Source of the DNA: Roseburia sp.
GTDB taxonomy: Bacteria > Bacillota > Clostridia > Christensenellales > Pumilibacteraceae
Length of the DNA: 64,000 bases
Assembly: GCA_023665905.1 (NCBI GenBank)
Contig: JAMPDA010000003.1
Location: forward strand, 37,716-101,715
Direction: 5' to 3'
This document shows positions 58,246 to 64,000 of this stretch, piece by piece. Under the pieces are notes generated by a model. The model was not told the origin of the DNA. It was given only the letters and a program-made list of their open reading frames with translations, and did no database searches. Made by a program: the position numbers and the translations under genes. Every line of letters begins with the position of its first letter. Within the stretch, counting starts at the first letter, position 1.

Positions 58246-60810
58246 TTAGTTTGTCTTGTAGTAGTTCTCCAAGTTGCCGCCCTGCGCCGAAACCCAGGCA
58301 GTCCACTCGGAATTAGTGTAATTATACTTCACGTGACGGATGCCGCCGAAGCCGATGATCGGCAAGTACTGATCGGCGCCGTTCGAAACTTTAGCGCTAT
58401 CCAGCGAACCGATGCTCTGATAGTAAAGAGGAATATTGAGCGTAGTATTGAGCTGCGCAAGCTCGCAAGCGGCGAGGACCTTTACTTTAAACTCGGTAGT
58501 AGCATTGCCCACCGCCATTCCGAGCTCCGTATACAGGTTCTTCGTATCGTAGTCGCTGTTAGCCTGATGGTTGTCGAGCCATGCCGCCCAATCGTACAGG
58601 CTTGCGGTAACCGTCTGTCCGTTTTTCGTTCCGCCCTCGACCTGTATATCGATATTTATCGTCTTGGAAAGCGCGTCGAATCCCCAGTTATTGGAGTTTG
58701 CGGGATCGATATAGCTGCTGAAAATGACTCCCCACGGATTGAACGTAGCTCCGCCCCAACCGCTGTAAGAGATATCCATTTCGCCGGCTTTCTGTCTTGC
58801 TTTGTACTCCTCCTGGCTTGCGGAAGTCCCGACCTTGATAGTAACGCTCTTGAACGTAGTGCCGGCAGGACACAACGCAAGCGCCGCGGCGATATTCTGA
58901 TTGAACATATTTACGGTGCCGCTGAACATCGCCGAAGCGGACTGTCCTGCGGAAACCATCTCTATAACGACATCTTCGCCGTCGGTATAAAGTCCCTGTT
59001 GCTTTGCCTCCGTATACGCCTGCTGGAAGAGCTCGGCGGCGTATGCCGGATCATAACCGGTGATCGCCTCGTATGCATCATCGAGCGTATCGAATTCGGT
59101 GCCGCCGAACGAAGTCCACTTGCCGGTGGAGGTATCCTCGGTGAACTGCGCATAAGCCAACGACGTTCTCTTTGCCGCTTCCTGATCGCGGTACAACTCA
59201 CCCGTTACACCGTCGATAGCGTATAAGTAGTTGAGTATGCCGAAGCCGGGCTGCGAAGCCGGATAGTATGCCGCGCAGTATGCCTGTCTGTTGATACTGT
59301 TGGAAATCGCCTTACGGAACGAAGCGAGCTGCAAAGGCCTGTGGTTTTCCGTCGCGGAGCTTTCCTGCTCGAGATACTGCGTATTGGTCGTCATAAACAA
59401 CTGCATCGTGTAGCTCTCGGGGTAAATATTGTAATGTTTGCTCGAGCCGTAAGTCTGATACTCGTCGTCGGTCTCGAAATCAAGGCCGTCTACCTTGCCC
59501 TCGAAGAACAACTCTTTTGTCGTGGCATGGGCGGACGACGACGCCAAGAAACGATAGTTCAAACTCGTCGTCTGGAACTGACCTTCATGCTTGTTGTCGC
59601 TATAGCCGTACCAATTCGGGTTGTACGTGAGCTGGAACTCAACGTCGCGCGTGTACTTGGACAGCACGTACGGACCGTACGACGGAGTCGTTTCCTTGCT
59701 CGTGCAATATGTAGACGAAATAAGACCGGAGGTCGAAACCTTGCACGCCTCATATACGTCCTTTTTAACGAGCCAGTTGCTGCTGAAATAGTATTTGGAA
59801 TAGAAATCGTCAAGCTCGTCGGTACCCGCCATGACAATGGTGTAATCGTCTTTCTTCTCGATACCTACGTGATCGAAGTTATCGTCGAGATTGGTATTTG
59901 CGACCTTGATAGAGAGATATTGATTGTAGTCCGCTCCGACCTCGAAATATGAAGCATAGTTTGCCCAAGTATAATCGAATACGTCTTTACCGGTTACATA
60001 GTAGTCCCCTATATCGGCTTCGGTGCACTTGCCCTCGGCCAAATCATCGTAATATGCGGGATCGAGATAGATATTGGTTTCGTCCGTGACGGAAAGCCAT
60101 TGAGGGCAGACATCGTCAGTGACGTCGCCGTCAACGACCTTTTCACCGCCTTGCATTCCCCACCAGCTCCACACATCGATGTAAACATCGGCATGCGCGG
60201 TAAGCGCGGCGCTGACAGTGGCATAGCCCTGCGATGCTATCGTCTCGTACGTTTCCGTCGTGTGGCTGTAGAGGTAGTCCTTTGCGCCGTAAAGCACAAA
60301 GCCGCCGCCGGTATAGCTATCCGCACGGCGATTGAGCATGTCCGGATTGAGAAGCTCTTTCATGGAATAAATGTAGTCGTCGGCAGTGATTTTGGTGCCG
60401 TCGTCCCAATACGCGTTTTCATTGAGTGCGATCTCCCACACCTTGCGCGTATCGCCTGCGCTGATGCCGTATTTGCCGACATAATCGCTCGTTACGTCTA
60501 CGGGGAAAGCCGACGCCATTTCGCATACCCACTCGTAGCCGTCTGCGTCCGCATTGAGCTGAACATCGTAAAGACCCATCGTGGTATATCCCAGGATCAC
60601 CGAATCGTCGTTCGTTTCCCAAGTATGAGGGCTCCAAGTGGACGGCGACAGGCTGTATGTGGCGTTATACGTATAAACGTCTTCCTTAACAGTTGTAGTC
60701 GGTCCGCCATCGCCCTTATCCTTGTTGCAAGCCGCAAGACCGCCTGCGGTTGCGCCGAGCATCGAAATAGCGCTTGCTACTGCGATGAGCTTTTTGAGTC
60801 CTTTCTTCAT
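58246..60810 (-). CDS. oppA: Oligopeptide-binding lipoprotein, enlarged OppA
   Basis: An 854-residue solute-binding lipoprotein of family 5, against about 550 normally. The signal peptide ends in GGLAAC, so Cys28 is lipidated. Family features include TYSLSPSTWSPHTWETND near the N-terminus, the DDGTKITADDYIYSMKELL block and the long C-terminal lobe with RKAISNSINRQAYCA. It captures peptides outside the cell and hands them to OppBC. The start is ATG 60810 with GGAGG nine bases upstream. The extra length is spread over several insertions in the first lobe, including a Tyr/Asp-rich segment, and could bind larger peptides or contact the OppC loop. Confidence 0.93.
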   Translation of the reverse strand: MKKGLKKLIAVASAISMLGATAGGLAACNKDKGDGGPTTTVKEDVYTYNATYSLSPSTWSPHTWETNDDSVILGYTTMGLYDVQLNADADGYEWVCEMASAFPVDVTSDYVGKYGISAGDTRKVWEIALNENAYWDDGTKITADDYIYSMKELLNPDMLNRRADSYTGGGFVLYGAKDYLYSHTTETYETIASQGYATVSAALTAHADVYIDVWSWWGMQGGEKVVDGDVTDDVCPQWLSVTDETNIYLDPAYYDDLAEGKCTEADIGDYYVTGKDVFDYTWANYASYFEVGADYNQYLSIKVANTNLDDNFDHVGIEKKDDYTIVMAGTDELDDFYSKYYFSSNWLVKKDVYEACKVSTSGLISSTYCTSKETTPSYGPYVLSKYTRDVEFQLTYNPNWYGYSDNKHEGQFQTTSLNYRFLASSSAHATTKELFFEGKVDGLDFETDDEYQTYGSSKHYNIYPESYTMQLFMTTNTQYLEQESSATENHRPLQLASFRKAISNSINRQAYCAAYYPASQPGFGILNYLYAIDGVTGELYRDQEAAKRTSLAYAQFTEDTSTGKWTSFGGTEFDTLDDAYEAITGYDPAYAAELFQQAYTEAKQQGLYTDGEDVVIEMVSAGQSASAMFSGTVNMFNQNIAAALALCPAGTTFKSVTIKVGTSASQEEYKARQKAGEMDISYSGWGGATFNPWGVIFSSYIDPANSNNWGFDALSKTINIDIQVEGGTKNGQTVTASLYDWAAWLDNHQANSDYDTKNLYTELGMAVGNATTEFKVKVLAACELAQLNTTLNIPLYYQSIGSLDSAKVSNGADQYLPIIGFGGIRHVKYNYTNSEWTAWVSAQGGNLENYYKTN

Positions 60811-60921
60811 GTAAAACACCTCCAAAAGTGTAAATAAACTTGATATGCGTTTTTCTTTTTAAATAGAAAAATGGGCTTTGGAAGACACCTTTGTCGCATC
60901 CAACGCCTGCATCTTGGGTAC

Positions 60922-60950
60922 ATTATATATCATATAAACGCGTTTGTCAA
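60922..60950 (-). promoter_or_regulatory. Promoter of the Opp operon
   Basis: Perfect TTGACA (60945-60950), 17-base spacer and TATAAT (60922-60927) on the minus strand, giving a leader of about 105 bases before oppA. A strong promoter suits an abundant binding protein. Confidence 0.92.
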
Positions 60951-61135
60951 ACAAATACGCACCCGATTTCGATTTTTTTCGTAATATTATATGGAGTATT
61001 AAGGAATGTTTATACAATATTGCATCGCCCAACCACCGCCACTTCTTCACTTTTCCTTTTTACATTTTCACTCCGCGACGCGCGCGTCGCAGAACGGGCG
61101 ATCCGCCGCAGAACCGCACACCCCAACCACCGTCT

Positions 61136-61285
61136 TGTCATCTCGACCAAGCATTGCGGAGCAATGCGCGTGGAGAGATCCAGGCGAACCGCCGCAGAAT
61201 GGTACAGCTTTACAATACCCATGCGCGGCTTGCGCCGCTGGATTTCTCCGCTTCGCTCGCTATGCTCGCTCCGGTCAAAATGACA
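61136..61285 (-). repeat. MITE-like repeat, complete 150-bp copy
   Basis: Runs from TGTCATCTCGACC to GGTCAAAATGACA, in the opposite orientation to the copies at 42-43 kb. A shorter relative (TGTCATTTCGAGCGAAGTCG) lies near 61401-61430. The surrounding 60951-61501 has no gene. Confidence 0.88.
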
Positions 61286-61501
61286 TCGGGAAGAAAAGGC
61301 TTCCGTCGCATAGGTCGAAATGACAAGGAGTTGGTTGGGCTTATCTGCTTATAACAAAGCGAAGCGTGCTTTTATCATTCATGCCTCGCACACACCCATG
61401 TCATTTCGAGCGAAGTCGAGAAATCTTTGGCGTAGCCGCAAGGTTGCAAAGCCCAACCACCGCCCACCTTTTCACTTTTCCCTATTACATCTTCCCTACT
61501 C

Positions 61502-62074
61502 TCACATCACTGCGACGCGCTTTGCGCCCATAGCTTTTGCCGTGAGCCGCGCCGAATAAAACGCGGGCGCGCCCGTCGCGGCGGCGTTCGCCTTGCCGAA
61601 AGAGAGCAGCGAAACGCCGCGCTCCGCGTTCTTCACGAACCGACTGTCGGTGACGCACACGTATGCGTCGCCAACGGCGGAAAGCAACCGCTTGAGCAAC
61701 GCGTTGTTGCGCCGGCTGTACCGCGTGCCGTCGAGGTTTATGACGACCGCCTTGTCGGTCTTGCCCGCGGTCTTTTCCAAAAACGCCACGCACCGCATCT
61801 GCACGGGCGAAAGCCGCTTTAACCGCTTTCTGCGCGAAATGCCGAACGAGCGCAAAAGCCCGAGCGGCGCTTTGTCGCCGCACAGCGCGCGCCGATACCT
61901 TAGATATTGTTCGACCGTGAACGACGAAAACGGCACGTCGCCGTACGCGAAGTAATTTTTGCCGTTCTCGCTCACGCAGAACAGCACTTCTACATTGTCG
62001 AGCACGACGACGCCGCTCGCCTCGTCGAAGTATGCGCGCTTTTGCCGCGCCGAACCTGTGCAATATGTGACCAT
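61502..62074 (-). CDS. Hypothetical protein with ABC-ATPase-like remnant motifs
   Basis: A 190-residue protein. The second half has an order reminiscent of an ABC ATPase without its P-loop: RLKRLSPVQMRCVAFLEK, similar to a signature helix, then AVVINLDGTRYSRRN, similar to Walker B and D-loop, then YVCVTDSRFV, where an H-loop would be. No Walker A is present, so ATP binding is doubtful. It may be a shortened, repurposed ABC domain or a chance likeness. GATAAT lies six bases before the ATG with no usable ribosome binding site, so it may be leaderless. A 7-bp inverted repeat CTCCGAT/ATCGGAG (62076-62098) overlaps this -10 region. Confidence 0.6.
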   Translation of the reverse strand: MVTYCTGSARQKRAYFDEASGVVVLDNVEVLFCVSENGKNYFAYGDVPFSSFTVEQYLRYRRALCGDKAPLGLLRSFGISRRKRLKRLSPVQMRCVAFLEKTAGKTDKAVVINLDGTRYSRRNNALLKRLLSAVGDAYVCVTDSRFVKNAERGVSLLSFGKANAAATGAPAFYSARLTAKAMGAKRVAVM

Positions 62075-62160
62075 GCTCCGATTATCGACATATCGGAGTT
62101 AAAATATACATTATCGCGTGTAACACTCCGCCGCAGAATTGCACACCCCAACCCCCGTCT

Positions 62161-62310
62161 TGTCATCTCGACCAAGCATTGCGGAGCAATGCGCGCGGAG
62201 AGATCCAGGCGAACCGCCGCAGAAAGGTAACGCTGTACAATAATCATGCGCGGCTTGCGCCGCTGGATTTCTCCGCTCCGCTCACTTCGCTCGCTCCGGT
62301 CGAAATGACA
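62161..62310 (-). repeat. MITE-like repeat, complete 150-bp copy
   Basis: Runs from TGTCATCTCGACC to GGTCGAAATGACA, almost identical to the copy at 61136-61285 and in the same orientation. Confidence 0.9.
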
Positions 62311-62354
62311 TCGAATATAAATTCTTCCGCCACTCTGTGCAGAACGCCGCAATT

Positions 62355-62492
62355 AAAAAGCTTATCCGCAACTATAACGGGGATAAGCTTAATCGACAGT
62401 AAAAGCCAAACAAGACCAAATCAAAAAAGCTTATCCGCAACTATAGCGCAGATAAGCTTTAATCGAAAGTAAAAACTCAACAAGACCAAATA
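62355..62492 (-). terminator. Duplicated terminator after ilvC (69-bp tandem repeat)
   Basis: Two tandem units, 69 bases apart, each hold a stem AAGCTTATC/GATAAGCTT. On the minus strand the first stem met is followed by TTTTTT, a rho-independent terminator for ilvC, and the second unit repeats it with the same flanking AACAAGACCAAAT. Confidence 0.85.
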
Positions 62493-62507
62493 ATCAATCT
62501 GTGATTG

Positions 62508-63536
<1,029 letters not shown>

Positions 63537-63542
63537 TTACAC

Positions 63543-63571
63543 ATTATACACGACCGCCGCGCCGTTGTCAA
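63543..63571 (-). promoter_or_regulatory. Promoter of ilvC
   Basis: Perfect TTGACA (63566-63571), 17 bases, TATAAT (63543-63548) on the minus strand, with a leader of about 20 bases, too short for a T-box or leader peptide. Confidence 0.92.
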
Positions 63572-63682
63572 ACGTTTGCGCAGTCGTATGCGTCCGCAAC
63601 GCTTGCGCAGAGTGGAGCGGTAAAACCACCATCCACCCTTTCGCCTTTACTTCTTCACTCCGCGACGCATGCGTCGCGGTGC

Positions 63683-63930
63683 GCGGCAAAGCCGCTGGAT
63701 TTCTCCGCTTCGCTCGCTATGCTCGCTTCGGTCGAAATGACATCGGGTAAAAAAAGCTTTCGTCGCATAGGTCGAAATGACAAGGATGTGGTTTTGCTTA
63801 TCTGCTTATAGTAAAACAAAGCATGTCATTATCAATCCCGCGCACCCCAACTACCTGTTTGTCATCTCGACCAAGCATTGCGGAGCAATGCGCGCGGAGA
63901 GATCCAGGCGATCCGCCGCAGAACCGCACG
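63683..63930. repeat. Broken MITE-like repeat copies
   Basis: A half-copy ending in CGGTCGAAATGACA lies at 63683-63742 and another half starting TGTCATCTCGACC at 63860. The stretch from 63572 to 63945 consists of this repeat material and has no gene. Confidence 0.8.
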
Positions 63931-63944
63931 GCAAAACCACCGTC

Positions 63945-64000
63945 TACTGAAACATGTCAAGAAAAGTAGACACAATGAAGAGAGAAAAAGTTGTTGGGGA
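63945..64000 (+). mobile_element. Possible left end of an insertion sequence, cut by the window edge
   Basis: After the last repeat the sequence changes to TGTCAAGAAAAGTAGACACA, which looks like the terminal inverted repeat of IS3-type elements, and an ATG at 63975 opens MKREKVVG to the window end. Only 26 coding bases are visible, so this is a weak call. Confidence 0.3.

Noticed and set aside
61485..62063. A 192-codon frame overlapping the hypothetical gene at 61502-62074
   Set aside because: It is arginine-rich in the way expected of an out-of-frame reading of a GC-rich gene; the other frame has balanced composition and a -10 box at its start.

Overview
The window looks like a chromosomal stretch from a Gram-positive, probably clostridial (Bacillota) bacterium, most likely an uncultured gut-type lineage. 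The reasons are a spoVG gene, a DUF3899 protein, a YugP-type zinc protease, paired heterodimeric ABC exporters, N-terminal lipoprotein signals without outer-membrane genes, and AGGAGG-type ribosome binding sites. Codon use is GC-rich, while promoters are AT-rich and canonical (TTGACA, 17 bp, TATAAT). No phage, CRISPR array or intact transposase is visible.

Layout. 1-3.2 kb: end of ilvD, then leuC-leuD-leuB (leucine synthesis) and an acyl carrier protein; ilvC of the same pathway lies alone at 62.5-63.5 kb on the other strand. 3.3-7.4 kb: transglutaminase-like lipoprotein, membrane-anchored HtrA-like protease, uracil-DNA glycosylase and an ArsR regulator. 7.5-14 kb: a small hydrophobic protein, argS, ychF, rnr, secG, spoVG, and a 0.7 kb gene-free stretch holding a multi-hairpin repeat and a strongly foldable segment that may be an RNA gene. 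14-25.4 kb: murC, tadA, an M14 carboxypeptidase, rlmH with two CPBP membrane proteases and a metallo-beta-lactamase-fold hydrolase, divergent from a two-subunit fumarase, then an M29 aminopeptidase, a tandem repeat array, a multispan membrane protein and a four-helix-bundle protein with a hairpin array. 25.6 kb: initiator tRNA-Met.

26-33.4 kb is one 2407-residue exported protein built from repeated modules of about 190-250 residues. 33.4-43.4 kb holds asparaginase/NUDIX flanked by inverted copies of the multi-hairpin repeat, a DUF4160/DUF2442 pair, YugP, MnmA, a cation diffusion facilitator, small membrane and lipoprotein genes, and a cluster of 150-bp MITE-like repeats. 43.4-50.8 kb carries two heterodimeric ABC exporter pairs. 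50.8-60.8 kb is an oligopeptide (Opp) transporter operon in which nearly every subunit is greatly enlarged by inserted domains. 61-64 kb has more MITE-like repeats, an unknown protein, ilvC, and possibly the very end of an insertion sequence.

The most unusual items are the enlarged Opp system (OppF with a two-helix membrane hairpin and DUF3592-like domain inside its ATPase fold; OppD with a roughly 390-residue insert and a lysine/alanine-rich tail; OppC with an outer loop of about 230 residues), the giant modular surface protein, a set of apparently leaderless genes with exactly six bases between the -10 box and the ATG, the candidate structured RNA near 13.5 kb, and two small-repeat families. 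All calls come from reading the sequence; no database search or folding program was run.
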